From the NCBI RefSeq assembly GCF_017654505.1, contig NC_054549.1, forward strand, positions 25,566,147 to 25,630,146: 64,000 bases of DNA, in the 5' to 3' direction. Every line of letters starts with the position of its first letter. Position 1 is the stretch's first letter. Position numbers and translations under genes: made by a program. Source of the stretch: Polyodon spathula (Eukaryota > Chordata > Actinopteri > Acipenseriformes > Polyodontidae). Under the pieces are notes generated by a model that was given only the letters and a program-made list of their open reading frames with translations, did no database searches and had not been told where the DNA came from. Of the stretch, positions 35,703 through 48,202 are shown piece after piece.

Positions 35703-36638
35703 ATTATTACCATTATAATCTTTATTTTTATATAGCGCCTTTCATAGCGGACCACCATCCCAAAGCACTTTACGAGACACAAGACTATGGGGTGTGAACT
35801 ATGCATCAGCTGCAGCGTCATCATAACATCTCACTTAAAAGACGGAGCACAAGTAGGGTTGCCACCTGTCCCCATAATTCCGGAACACTGTGAGAGAGAA
35901 CAGGATTTTGAAGTTGTCTTTAAACTGAAGGAAATCAACATGTGAATTGAGCCCTAAACCTTTGCTAAATTGATTCTGGTAATTAATTATTTTGAAGCAA
36001 CATGCCAATGCAATAATAGCTTTTAACAAATGAAATAAATAAATAAGTACATCATCAATATTTATTTATTTTATTAATAGTTTTAAAAATATATATTTTA
36101 AGGTTTCTTTGTAGTTTCTAATAGTATATCACCTTCTCCTACTGAAATCATTAATACTGAGCAGCTGTTCACTATTCCTGACACCAGACAGTGTGAACAC
36201 TGGATCAGTGTTGTTATTTAATTGAGAGAGTCAATGTAAATTAGGGCTATATATTACAAATTAATAGGATATAAATAGCATCTTTTAAATATTGAGAACT
36301 GAAATATCATTTTGTACAAAATAAAAATAAATACCTTGAATAAACCTACACACATGTTTATTCAAGATGCTTTATTTTGGAAGATTTGTATTATCACAAT
36401 GATTTGGATAATTAAGAAGCAGTGTAAGTGCTTAGTTCATGTGTTTATTGCTTTCAGTTTAAGGGCAACTTAAAAACCATGTCCCGTCCCAAAGTGTTCT
36501 GGAATTGCAGGGCTAGGTGGCAACCCTAAGCACTAGCAACTTGCTGAGGGTCACACAGTGAGTCAGTGGCTGAACTGGGATTTGAACAAGGGACCTCCTG
36601 GTTAGACGCCTGGTTCTTTAACCACTGGACCACACCAA
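35703..36638 (-). mobile_element. L2-tailed, tRNA-headed SINE, family 2, split by an insertion
   Basis: The SINE is 35703-35853 plus 36537-36638, about 253 bp after removing the insertion and one target copy. On the minus strand it starts with a tRNA-like head. GGTGTGGTCCAGTGGTTAAA matches a Pol III A box (TGGTCCAGTGG) and CTTGTTCAAATCCC matches a B box. The 3' tail reads GATGGTGGTCCGCTATGAAA, GGCGCTATATAAAAATAAAG and ends in ATTATAATGG. The tail resembles the L2 LINE end at 55137-55230. Transcription by RNA polymerase III and mobilisation by L2 are inferred from this structure. Confidence 0.8.
35854..36528. mobile_element. hAT-like non-autonomous transposon, 675 bp
   Basis: Terminal inverted repeats of TAGGGTTGCCACCT are perfect over 14 bp. 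Similarity continues further in, with CGGAACACT on the left facing AGTGTTCTGG on the right. Flanks 35846-35853 (AGCACAAG) and 36529-36536 (AGCACTAG) match at seven of eight positions, giving an 8-bp target duplication typical of hAT. The element interrupts a SINE whose two halves rejoin cleanly. There is no transposase frame, so it depended on an autonomous relative. Confidence 0.85.
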
Positions 36639-36797
36639 CTCCTTCGGCACATTACTGGGGATGTGGCCTCACATGCATGTTAGCTCTGAGTGATTTCAAT
36701 GAGGTACAGGAGGTGGGTCTGCATCTCAAATGAACGAGGTAAGTGGAGGTTTATTTGAAACGCAGACGTGTCCTTAGCTACTGAACCGACTACATAA

Positions 36798-36803
<6 letters not shown>

Positions 36804-36837
<34 letters not shown>
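36804..36837. repeat. (GA)n microsatellite
   Basis: Uninterrupted GA run of about 34 bp. Confidence 0.95.
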
Positions 36838-36842
<5 letters not shown>

Positions 36843-38039
36843 AAAACAATTTGTGCAGGCTAAAACCAAACCAAAAGTGAAAATGTACACTTTTATACTA
36901 CCTTTTACATCAGGTGGACTTTCGAATTGACTTTTCCAACCTGTCTGAGTGAGAATGTTTGCAGCAGTCTTGCCTGAATAAACAAATATTACTGGGCATC
37001 TGCCAGCAGCTGCAGAAGCATCTAAATAGGGATTATCCCATTATCATTTCTTACCTGGAGTAGTGAATGTGTTGGCAGCACTGTCATTTTTTTGCTATAC
37101 AAGAAGTCACTGCAGATTTATTGAATATTGCCTTTAATTTTGCATTTTACTGCGTTTCTTCCAAATCTGGCCCAAAAAGTTGTCTTTAATTGTTTTTGTT
37201 TTTTAAATTTAAATCAATATTTCAGATGGTACAGGAGATCTGTTGCTCATTGAGGTTTTCATTGTTTAATGCCTCATTTCACAGACCCCAATTAGCACTC
37301 CTTTTGGATTACCTTTCTAAGGTAACATTTGTTAGTCCAAGATTAATGCTTACAAGCGTCTGCTAAACTAGTTGTAATTCTCACTGTTACTGGTTTACAA
37401 TACTTTATTATATGTGAAGCCCAAAGTGCCATACAAGCTATTAAGAGAACCTGGCATGGACTCCAAAATGCCTCTCTACCCTTTGAAATAGGAGAGCAAA
37501 CATGTCCCAAATCAGCAGTGGGTACTACTTGTTCTTTATAAACCACAGCTATCATGGATTTCTTTCCCAGATTGGTATCATAAGGATCATAGAGATCAAA
37601 GACCTTCCGAGTAGATCACAGTCTTGATCTTGGTTCTAAAATATACTGTACTGTACTGCTAGAACAAATACAATAAATAAATAAATTGTAAATATAAAAT
37701 ACAAGCCCAAGTTAATAGAACTGTCCAATATGATCTCACACCCTACTAGCCAGTACAAGTGACTTGTAAACAGTAGTGACTCCAGTTTTCTGGAGAGGGG
37801 AGTTGATGGGCTGACAGACAGGTGGGCTTGGGGGGGTTAAAGGTTAAGGTGAGGGAGATGCATGGAAGATAAATTAAGTCACTCTAAGAAAGGACTTTAG
37901 GAGTGATTTTGCTACAGAATGTTTTCATTAATTTGAGTTTTTAGTAAACTAAGAGTTACAAAGATGACCTGCAGTGTAATATTCCATACTCACTGCCAAT
38001 ACATTAGATTCAAGAGACACACACACGTAGCGAGAATGT

Positions 38040-38040
<1 letters not shown>
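36838..38040. other. No gene recognised
   Basis: AT-rich sequence. Nothing was assigned. Confidence 0.4.

Positions 38041-38041
<1 letters not shown>

Positions 38042-38079
<38 letters not shown>
38042..38079. repeat. (CA)n microsatellite
   Basis: Uninterrupted CA run of about 38 bp. Confidence 0.97.
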
Positions 38080-38081
<2 letters not shown>

Positions 38082-39076
38082 ATCATGAAAGAAACAGGTG
38101 AAAAACAAACATTAGCCTTGATGTGGACTGGACAGCAAAATCTTTCTACATGACCCGTAGCTCTATTGCTTACTTTAATGCATACAATAAAATCTATGAT
38201 CAATGCAATACAGTAAACTTTTTAAATAATGTCACCTTACTGATAACAGATAACCAAAAGTTCCCCAAATTTACTGCAGGCTCAAGTAGAATGTAATCAA
38301 TCCTTTCAATCCATGCCCACCCCCTGTGCAAAAAGTACACCTCAAATCATTTACAAATAAGGTGTGTAATGTAAAGCTAAATCTATTTCTATAAACTGTT
38401 TTAAATCATATAAAGTGAATTAGCCTACAAGTCTTAAATTTTGTCAAAATGCATTTTAATAAGATTGTTATAATATAATTTTTAACTTCAACAAGCTCTA
38501 TATTTTTTCAAGTGGACCTTGTCTAAAGTGATATAAATATACTCTTTGGATAGTGGCACTAAATAGAGATGCAGCCCACAGAGACAGAAGAGAGCCAGCA
38601 ACTCAAATGCAAGTCAACTGTATACAGCAAAATCAAATCAGCAAGCCTCTATTCACTGAAAATGACTTGAATCATACGAGAACAACATTTAGATGTCTTG
38701 TTTAGTTCCGAACAAAATCCTTTACCTGGAGCAAGATATCCATCTATAATGGAAGCACAGGCCAGTGCCAAATGCATTATATTTTCATTTTAGAAAGTAC
38801 GATACAGATAATCCTGCAAGAATCATATTTTTACAGAGAACCTTTTTCAATATAAGACTGGGATCAAAGTACAATAGAACCTTGCTTTTGTAAACTGAAG
38901 AGGATTCAATTTGCTGCTTTAATAAAAGCTTCCAAAATCTTTGGAAAATCGTCATTCTTGGTAATGTAGTTTAGACCTGCTGCATATTTAAATGTTAATC
39001 CTGGAGGCTTTTTTTGTTATTATTCTATAATTAAAAGTATGCTCACAAAAAAATAGTACTGCTGGTATTGCAGAAA

Positions 39077-39078
<2 letters not shown>
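38080..39078. other. No gene recognised
   Basis: AT-rich sequence. Nothing was assigned. Confidence 0.4.

Positions 39079-39161
<83 letters not shown>
39079..39161. repeat. (AT)n microsatellite
   Basis: Uninterrupted AT run of about 82 bp. Confidence 0.98.
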
Positions 39162-39164
<3 letters not shown>

Positions 39165-39652
39165 CAGTGAAGAAGACAGCCTGTATTCAATGAAGCCTGG
39201 AACTCGCTGGAATTAGCTTATTCTTAATCTTACTTCATTGTTTTGAGTACCACCTGATATGAGTTGAAGCAAAGATGTACCAAATGTAAATGCAATTTGT
39301 AAATGCAATGCATATACTGAATGTATATTTGTATGCATATTTTCAGCTGTAAGTATATCTTCAGGGTAACATAAGGAAGAATAATGAACACTTTCGGTTA
39401 ACCGTAAGTAAGAATTATTGATGTGAAAAAATATACAAAATATATCTTTTATGTCAGTATACAGATTTCCTCATGCATTTCCTCTTAACCTAAAAGAATA
39501 AGCCCTCAATTAAGCCCAAGGAAACTATAACTGTAAGGGGTTTTAGTCTAGCTTCATAGTTGTACAGTATATTCTATACTGAATGTTAGGAATGCAATAG
39601 GATTTTACTTGTACTGTAGTTTTAATTGTGTTACTGAGAAATGACACACATT

Positions 39653-39662
39653 GTATATATAA

Positions 39663-39731
<69 letters not shown>
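39653..39731. repeat. Compound (TA)n-(CA)n microsatellite
   Basis: TA-rich stretch 39653-39677 followed by CA to 39731. Confidence 0.95.
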
Positions 39732-39733
<2 letters not shown>

Positions 39734-40145
39734 GCATATGCTTTGTTTTAACTAGAAATATAATTTCTCTCCATTAATCTTTGGATTAACCTCAAAGCTG
39801 GTGTTTATGCTGAAGACAGACACTAAAAACATTCACTGTGCATTTAATTAACTCAAGTGCAATGTAGCTGATCACATTCGAAGTTACCACTAAATGACCG
39901 CCTCTATTTCTTGTAAAGATTGGTCAACATGAATAAATTCTAAAAATCAGCTAAAAATCATGTCTAATAAAAGAATGAAGGAGACCATGAGCATTCTTTA
40001 AACATTGTTTATTTTCTGTTTACACTAAAAGTAAAAAATGGCAATGGAAACATTGATTTGTATGACAGGTATGGTTTCCTGTGTAACGTTCTTTCACCTC
40101 AACTCCCGCGCATCAGTGAAAGCCTTTGTCGGTTGCTAGGTTACA

Positions 40146-40284
40146 GATAATGATAGTCTAGTATAGTCTTGTATCTTGTAAAGCGCTTCGTAACGATAGT
40201 TTCGTATCTTGTAAAGCACTTTGTGATGGTGGTCCACTATGAAAGGCACTATATATAAAAATAAAGATGATATTATTATAATCT
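40146..40284 (+). mobile_element. L2-tailed SINE, family 2, 3' part
   Basis: GGTGGTCCACTATGAAAGGC and TATATAAAAATAAAGATGAT match the tail of the family 2 SINEs at 4201 and 35703. Just upstream the sequence TCTTGTAAAGC(G/A)CTT(C/T)GT is duplicated (40171 and 40210). The tRNA-like head is missing. Confidence 0.75.
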
Positions 40285-40291
40285 TAAGTAT

Positions 40292-40312
40292 GTAAAAAAA
40301 AAAAAAAAAAAA
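40292..40312. repeat. Poly(A) run
   Basis: About 21 adenines, closely following the SINE tail. Confidence 0.9.
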
Positions 40313-41129
40313 ATTGAATGAATTTACATATATAAAATATGGTATAAATAGAAAAGCTGATTACACTATTTATCGAATTAATTCTGTCATCGCTGACATG
40401 TCACTGAGGATTTGTGGTGATGTCACTTATTAGATGAAAATCATACCTAATAGACTGGAATCAGCTAGCCTAAACAAATATAATGTGTAAGTCTGAAATA
40501 TAAATACAGTGGTTTATCATTTTATACATTCATCATTATGTGCATAGCAGCAAGGTATCACTAAGGTATAAAATATGGGTGATTCACTGTCAACCGTGCC
40601 TGCATGTGAATTCAATTATTGACTCTAGACCCTTGTACTTCAGCTCAACAGATTTCAGCTCTGGCTTGCTGTGCTTCATAGTCTGGCCTCTCTCCTTGCC
40701 CCGAGTCAAGGTCACTCTATAATTAGCTCTCCAGCTACTGTAAGTTTCAAAGTGAGCCACTGAGACAGGTGTATTTGTAAAGATAGATAGCTCTGGTTTG
40801 CAACTTATCTGATCTAGAGCCTGAAGCAGGGAGAAATTTGTAGTACTTAAGAACAGCACTTTCATCAGCTTGATACTTTGAAGCTCCCAAAACCTAATCT
40901 TATTAAATTAGACTTCAACCTACAAAACTCACCACAAGTATATCCTTGTAGAAGTGTAAAGTAGGACAAAAATGATTATGTTAGGTTTTCTATTTCCTTC
41001 ATTCTATATTTTGCAATTCTTTTGTTTGAATGAATGTTATTTTTCAATGGCCTGACAGTTGTCAATCTGGCTGGCTACAAATAACCTGTATTCCTTGATA
41101 TTCTACATGAGCCCTCTTTACCAAAAGCT
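40313..41129. other. No gene recognised
   Basis: AT-rich sequence. Nothing was assigned. Confidence 0.4.
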
Positions 41130-42146
41130 TAGAAAGTACTATTCATACAACCAAGAGAACAAAGGAAAAAGGAACTACTGTTTCCTTAATAGGAGTACCA
41201 CGGGGATCAGTATTAGGGCCTCTGCTATTCCTAATCTACATTAATGATTTAGATTCTGGTATAGTAAGCAAACTTGTTAAATTCGCAGATGACACAAAAA
41301 GAGGAGGAGTGGCAAACACTGTTGCAGCAGCAAAGGTCCTTCAAAATGATATAGACAAGATTCAGAACTGGGCAGACACATGGCAAATGGCATTTAATAG
41401 AGAAAAGTGTAAGGTACTGCACGCAGGCAATAAAAATGTGCATTATAAATATCATATGGGAGATACTGAAATTGAAGAAGGAATCAATGAAAATGAACTA
41501 GGAGTTTTTGTTGACTCAGAAATGTCTTCATCTAGACAATGTGGGGAAGCTATAAAAAAGACCAACATGATGCTCGGATATATTGTGAAAAGTGTTGAAT
41601 TTAAATCAAGGGAAGTAATGTTAAAACCGTACAATGCATTAGTAAGAGCGCATCTTGAATATTGTGTTCAGTTCTGGTCACCTCTCTACAAAGGGAATAT
41701 TGCTACTGCTAGAACGAGTGCAAAGAAGAGCGACCAGAATTATTCCGGTTTTAAAAGGCATGTCATATGCAGACAGGCTAAAAGAATTGAATCTATTTAG
41801 TCTTGAACAAAGAAGGCTATGCAGTGACCTGATTCAAGTGTTCAAAATTCTAAAAGGTATTGACAATGTCGACCCAAGGGACTTTTTTGACCTGAGAAAA
41901 GAAACAAGGACCAGGGGTCACAAATGAAGATTAGACAAAGGGACATTCAGAACAGAAAATAGGAGGCACTTTTTTACACAGAGAATTGTGAGAGTCTGGA
42001 ACCAACTCCACAGTATTGTTGTTGAAGCTGACACCCTGTGATTTTTCAAGAAGCTGCTTGATGGGATTCTGGGATCAATAAGCTACTAACAACCAAACGA
42101 GCAAGATGCACCAAATGGCCTCCTCTCCTTTGTAAACTTTCTTATG
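41130..42146 (+). pseudogene. CR1-like LINE, 3' half with broken reverse transcriptase
   Basis: The frame from 41192 reads GVPRGSVLGPLLFLIYINDL, then KFADDTKRGG with the catalytic FADD at 41282-41293. It continues with WADTWQMAFNREKCKVLHAG and LVRAHLEYCVQFWSP. This is the reverse transcriptase palm and thumb of CR1/jockey-type non-LTR retrotransposons. A frameshift near 41695 moves the rest (RVQRRATRIIP, YADRLKELNLFSLEQRR) into another frame. The element is 5'-truncated just before the GVPxGS block, so endonuclease and most of the polymerase are absent. The 3' end (CAAGATGCACCAAATGGCC) matches the tail beside histone H4, but without the TTCTTATG repeats. Confidence 0.9.
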
Positions 42147-42530
42147 CACAAAGACAACCAGTGGTGGAGGAAGAGGAAGATGGGCCCCACTGCAAGACCT
42201 TATTGTGGGCCCCCCTCCCCAAACGTTAATTTAACTTTTATTTATAAACATCAAACATACCAAATCAAGTGTTCAATACTGAACTATATAATATAGTACA
42301 TTTAATTGTCAGAATATTAGCATGTGTGAAACAGTACGCAATAAGAACGTTTTCTAATCACCTTTATTTTATTTTGCTTACATCTTTACTACACTACACT
42401 ATTTTTTTTTAATCATAAACTAACAGGTTTATTCACTACCAGGATTCCCCAATTCTGCAATTACAGAAATGATTACAGAATTCACCATTCTGCACAGACA
42501 TTTGCAGAAATTGTCTCACATAGGAAATTG

Positions 42531-42531
<1 letters not shown>
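42147..42531. other. No gene recognised
   Basis: Starts with CAGTGGTGGAGGAAG and a GGGCCCC-rich segment that may be an old transposon end. No partner end was found. Confidence 0.35.

Positions 42532-42584
<53 letters not shown>
42532..42584. repeat. (ATT)n microsatellite
   Basis: Uninterrupted ATT run of about 53 bp. Confidence 0.95.
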
Positions 42585-44899
42585 CAAATCATGAAATACA
42601 GGCATGTTGATTTGTTGTAGTTATTTTGTTGCCCGCAGCAGCACCCAGCAGCTTCCATCTAAACTACAGGATGAATCGTACACACAGAATATAACTACAA
42701 ATGTCTGTGCTGAATAGTACCCATGAAGACGTGCCTCATACAAGCCTCCAGGGGAAAAAAGTTAGGAATTAAGAAGATAATAGCGATACCTGTTGAAATG
42801 AGGGCAGATGCAATCTGATTTACTGGCACCGCACACCGGCAGCTACAGTGATACAAATAACATCTGCAAATATAAATGTGAAGTATATTATCATTGCACC
42901 TGCTATTGCCCTGCCTCTGAAAACAACTAAAGATCACAGATTTTAAAAATACATCACAGCATCTAAAACTGTTTAATGATTAACTGTTGCATTACCGTAG
43001 CTTGTCTCCTCGCTTTGTTTTGGCTGCATTTTTGTCAGGTGAAACTGGAGGAAGCGCTGTGTAACTGCACAGGGGTCTCACTATTTACCGCAAAAAAATG
43101 TGTGCTGCAATGGATATTCAAATAAATTGTAACACTGAAGAGATGGGCTTTGTATCACAAAACTGGTGAGGGCGTCGGAAATCGCGTGTGACGGATAAGT
43201 GCATAAATTTGTTACATACATATAACGGGGATTCATTTTATTCTTAATACAAGGACGTGTACCTGGGTAACGGATATCCAAGTTCTGACTGTGTGTATTT
43301 TTCCATGTATTTATTACTGTTTAAGTAAAAGTAACACTAATAAAAGTAAACAAAATAGAAATGCATGCTGGTCTTTTTTAATGTTATGTTCCCCATATTA
43401 TAACTGCAATAGGTCACTTCAGGTTGTGTATTACATTAAATAATCACCCTTCCTACAGTGAACCAAAGGTGCAGAACTACTCCCATAAAAAACCCTGGAT
43501 ACAATTAAAATATCTGTGTTTGTTTTACCATTTCCAACAAAGGCATGTCAATGTCAGTATATTGTTTGTGTACTTGACCTAGTAGGTGCAAAATAAAGAG
43601 AATGTATCCAGTTCTAAACAGCAGGGCCGGTGCTAGGATTCACTGGGCCCTGGTGCAAGAGTGTGAAATAGACCCACCCCCCCCCCCCCCCCCAAAAAAA
43701 AAAAAAATCTAATTTAAGTTTTGTTCCAAAAATGAGTACAAATCATGTGTGAATTAAATGTCAGTTTATCTAGCTGGACGGGTTTATGTTTCATGATTTC
43801 AGCTCTTAGCTCTTTGGTACAAAAGTCAGGCCAAGTAGCTGGATCATAAAAATCACATAAAGGTGACTGACTGGGTACCGGGTTTACAATACTTGATTCA
43901 GTACCTTGTATTTGCTGTTGCACATTTCCAAAATCCGAATGTCTCCAATTCACGTCTTTCCTCTGGCTCCATCTGTTGTTTATTTTTCATGCGAGGAGGA
44001 GGTTGTCAGTTTCATTATGCTGTTTATTAACACTCAATACACAGAGACCAATTGCCTGCAAAACTCCCATATCTCTCCGTGCCGACTCCTCTAACGTAAG
44101 GTGCGGTTCCCTTCCCCTTTACGGTATCTATTCCAAGTTCCCTTGTTTTAACAATAATGGAACATTAACTGTCGTAATGAACTACAACCCATACATAACA
44201 CTGCTGAAAGAAGAAATGGTAATGCCAGGGCACTTCTATTTCTTTTACACAGAACTTGATCATTATTTTGTTAAATGTCATGGTCACCTAAGCTATAGGA
44301 TTATTATATTGTTGTCCTTGATTTGTTGGGACTCAAGACGTATAATGGTCTCCCATTAACCTTGTGAAACTGCTGTGAAAGCTGTTCAACAGAAGCTCTA
44401 ATAAAACACTTTACTATTGTATTGTGAACTGTATTATGGAGCAGGTAAGTTTTGGCTCATTTTTTAAGGGAACTTTTATTACTATATGTGTGTAAGTGTT
44501 TAAATGTGTTTCGTCTACCGCAGAATAATTGGTGTAATAATTATTGGTTTTAAAAATCTAATTGTGTTATCTTCAGCTGGATAATATAAAATAAGGAAAC
44601 ATTGAGTATGGTATTAAAAAAATAAAATGGAAAATGTATTTTACTGAAATTGCACCTTCAGTGATAAACTGAGATCACAATTACACATATTGAAACACAG
44701 CGTGCCAAGGCATCTCAAATCATCAACATGTCAAGGCTGCTGGGGACCACATGCTGGTTGGAAAAGCCTGAGGAAGCAAGGAATGGATCAGACAGTGATC
44801 CACAAGCACTTTAATCACTGGAAAGCTGAGAGAATCTGAGGGACAGTTTCATGTGGAAAAATAAATCCTGTGTTCTTGGTTTGGTGCCAAATGAACATC
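42585..44899. other. No gene recognised
   Basis: Contains a C run and A run (43677-43707). A preceding CAGGGCCGGTGCTAGGATT (about 43622) could be an old transposon edge. Open frames lack motifs. Confidence 0.4.
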
Positions 44900-45240
44900 T
44901 ACATCCAATCCAGCCCCTTGATCTCCTTCACCACATAGTTTGTTTGAACATTTCCAATTTGGTTTCAGGTCAAAAACATTGTACGGGTCATTAGTTAACT
45001 TCTTTAAAATGCTGATAGCTGGGGCATCTTTTGCCCTCATTCAACTGGATCTTACCTCTGGGTTTGATACCATGGTATCCTCCTATACAACCTGAAGAGT
45101 TAAGTACTGTAAGTAACTAGAAGTTATCTTTCTTGGAAGTTGAAGGAAGTTTTTAATGCTAAGGCTACCTCTCCAGTAACCACAGTTTTTCCACAGGGCT
45201 CAATCCTTGGCCCGTTGCACTTTTATGCTACCGAATGGAA
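44900..45240 (+). pseudogene. Highly decayed L2-like reverse transcriptase
   Basis: Conceptual translation gives QFGFRSK, LIQLDLTSGFDTM and, after a shift, VFPQGSILGPLHF. These follow the L2-type blocks QSGFR, LLDLSAAFDT and GVPQGSVLGPLLF in the right order, on the plus strand. The stretch is short and interrupted, and no tail was identified. It is much older than the L2 copy at 55137-56840. Confidence 0.6.
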
Positions 45241-46749
45241 TCTAATGACTTGCATGCTGAAAATCTTGCCCTCTACTGCCTCTACTTGCATGACTTTTTA
45301 GCTCATAATTTTTTATTACATTAATAGGTTTTAATAAAAAAAAAGTTATTCGTGTAATACGTTTCTTAATAAAGAATTTTAACTGCATACACGTGTGTTT
45401 GTATTGATTACTGTACTGGTGACTGGGGGACATTTTGAATGTCAGGTTATTCTTATCAGTGCGAAAGAAGTTTTTCAGTTCAGCTGAACACAACTGAACT
45501 CTTCAGTACCCCCTACTGTGGAATACATCCACCCAGCCTCGCCGCTGAGCTGCCTTGGCTTCTGCCTTTCAACACTAACACTTATTTACACCCAAAATGA
45601 GAGACTTTATTCATAAGATCATAAGACCACCGTAAAGGTTGGATACAATGTTTAGTTTTTAAGTTTGGTTTAAAATATATGGTTCTAACAAAATATTTCC
45701 AGTAAATCTTACCTTCAACTTCAAATCGTCACATGAAGGAGCTAAATAATAACATTCAATGTAGAATATAATGTGGGTATCTGGAACCAATACATGATAA
45801 TCATGGTAATAAAGTAATGAATTACTTAATTTACCATAATTCATAAACCTTACACTGGCGACTCTGGTGTGACTCTCTGCACTGGGATTAAAACTTACAC
45901 TGAAAAGCAGTGACTGGTGCAAGCCAGTGCGTCTAGCTTCTGGTACTTTTAAGCTGTTTTAAAGAAACACATATATGTTTCATGGACACATATACCTGTT
46001 ATTGCGCTCAAGAAGTATAAAAAACGAAATGTTCTGAATTAGTTTTCCTACAAACCTGTGCCAGATGCATTCCTTCAACAGGAAGTGTAGCATGGAAAAA
46101 AGTGCAAGATAAGTTCATCAATTTTATTGTTTACAACTGCTAAAAACAAAATACCACTACAAATCAAATACGCGTTTAACATGATGTGAGCATCTTTCAT
46201 ACAGGAAAATGTGAGAACTGCGACGTGATGGCAATACATATTAGATAAGATTTACTGGAATTATTTTGTTGGCTATGTGTACTTGAAGAGATGTGTCACT
46301 TTCAATTGGTTAACTGCTAAACATGATTGGCACATACTCATTTACTGGAATCTTGAGCAGCCAATGATACACTAGGATGCAATTCCAAAATAAGCTGCAT
46401 TACAATAGAAATGTCCATGTATGTTGCACAGATATTTTTTATAACATATTAAATGAAAACTTGTGTGCTGTAATCAGGAATGCAACTAGTTATTTGTGAT
46501 TTAAGGCCTGCAGAGCTTTTTAATTAAAAACAAAACAAAAAACAAAACGACTGTACACATTAGTTGTACATCTACTTGGAAACGAATTTTTTTTAATCTA
46601 CCACTGTCGGGGTGATATAACCCCACACACGTACGTATTAAGTGATCATAAAACACTAGTAACAACATTCCAAGTCTGTACGAAGAACGACAGAACCTTC
46701 TCGTGACATGTCGATACCAGTTCGTAAAACGCATGATTGAAAAATACTT
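45241..46749. other. No gene recognised
   Basis: AT-rich sequence. Nothing was assigned. Confidence 0.4.
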
Positions 46750-46752
46750 AAA

Positions 46753-46829
<77 letters not shown>
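46750..46829. repeat. Poly(A)-(TA)n tract
   Basis: About 21 adenines followed by a TA run of about 60 bp. A TA run next to poly(A) is compatible with expansion from a retroposon tail. Confidence 0.95.
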
Positions 46830-46831
<2 letters not shown>

Positions 46832-48182
46832 TATATATATACTCGTAATCGTAAAAATAGTTTCTAAAGTGCCATTCATATAGCCTAGTGATCTTTCAGT
46901 ATTTAACACATGGGTGGTCTGCATAATTGGTTCACTAAATATTAAATATAACGATCTTAATTTGAGTTTAATAATGTCATCAATGTAATATTTCTTGTGG
47001 ATTTGATTGTATTTGTCCCACATCTCATGTCCATTGAGAGAAAAACGGATTTAATAGCTTCTTTCACAAGATTGAAAAGAAGCATCTGACAGCCCTCACA
47101 TACAATGATGAACCTTCACAGGAATTTTATTTAGAAGCTGCTGATAAACATTTCCACATAGCATCCAAGGGGAATCATCATTTCTTTGGAGAGTAGTTTG
47201 TAATGCAAGTTGACCAACTGAATGCTTACAATAAGTACAATGCTTTTTGAACATCAGCTATCTCAGGAGCACAAAACAACTTGCTGTTTTGAAAAAAAAA
47301 CAAAAAAACACTTTACTCTGATTCGATAGCAGATTTTTTAAAACAATTGTTAGACAGAAAATAAGTAATTTGTATTGGTTACACTGTTTAATATGTGTGT
47401 CTACACCTTTAAATTACAGGCTTGAATTAATTCATGTTTGCATTTCGACAGTAGGGATTCACATATATTGATGAGCGGTTGACCTTTATTTGAGGGATAC
47501 ATTACATGAGAATGAGAGAGAAACGTGAGTGAGACTTGTAAACAAGACAGCTGCAGTATACCTTACTCTGTACACATAGAAACAGGTACATAGGCTCTTT
47601 AGTTATTATTTGAGACAGAAGTAGCTGCACAGAAAGATTTTGTTGTCTTGATCACCGTTTGCATGGATTTTGAATTGCACAAAAGATTCCTAGCTGGCTG
47701 CTCGTCTTGGTTCATTTCATGAGCTGACCTGCCTACACACTTGTTACAAAACTTTAGTTTACAGTCCGGTAGTCTCACTAGGGATGCAAGTCGTATTTTG
47801 TTTTTTGAATTGGAAGCTATTGATGCCGTGAAATTTTGAATTCAGTTTTATCTCTTTAACCAGGATAGAACCATTGAAATATACATCTCATTTACAAGGG
47901 GGTCCTGGCAGGAGAAGGCGAAGACAAGACAAGGCTTGTTGGCTTTTTTTAAAAAAAATTGTACAATAAATAATTTCATACATTTAAGACTTTTGTGAGT
48001 TCAAAAATTAATATAACATTTTTATTATTTACATTTTTGGAGACACGTGTGCCGATCCCACAAGTTCCGTGGTTTTCAGTCATGTTTTAAAACTGCACCC
48101 CTTCTGTCTAAAGGTTTCAGCTGAAGTATCTACTCTGCTGAATGGTATCTCAGATGCAATAAAGACATAACAATCTGATCTA
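46830..48182. other. No gene recognised
   Basis: A segment near 47856-47920 reading CTCTTTAACCAGGATAGAACC then TTTACAAGGGGGTCCTGGC looks like a sequence often scattered in fish genomes. I cannot name it with confidence. Confidence 0.3.
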
Positions 48183-48202
48183 CCCCCCCCCCCCCCCCCC
48201 CC
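48183..48202. repeat. Poly(C) run
   Basis: Twenty cytosines in a row. Confidence 0.95.

Noticed and set aside
36537..36638. tRNA gene on the minus strand
   Set aside because: A and B boxes are present, but the sequence continues into a SINE body and does not fold as a full tRNA by eye.
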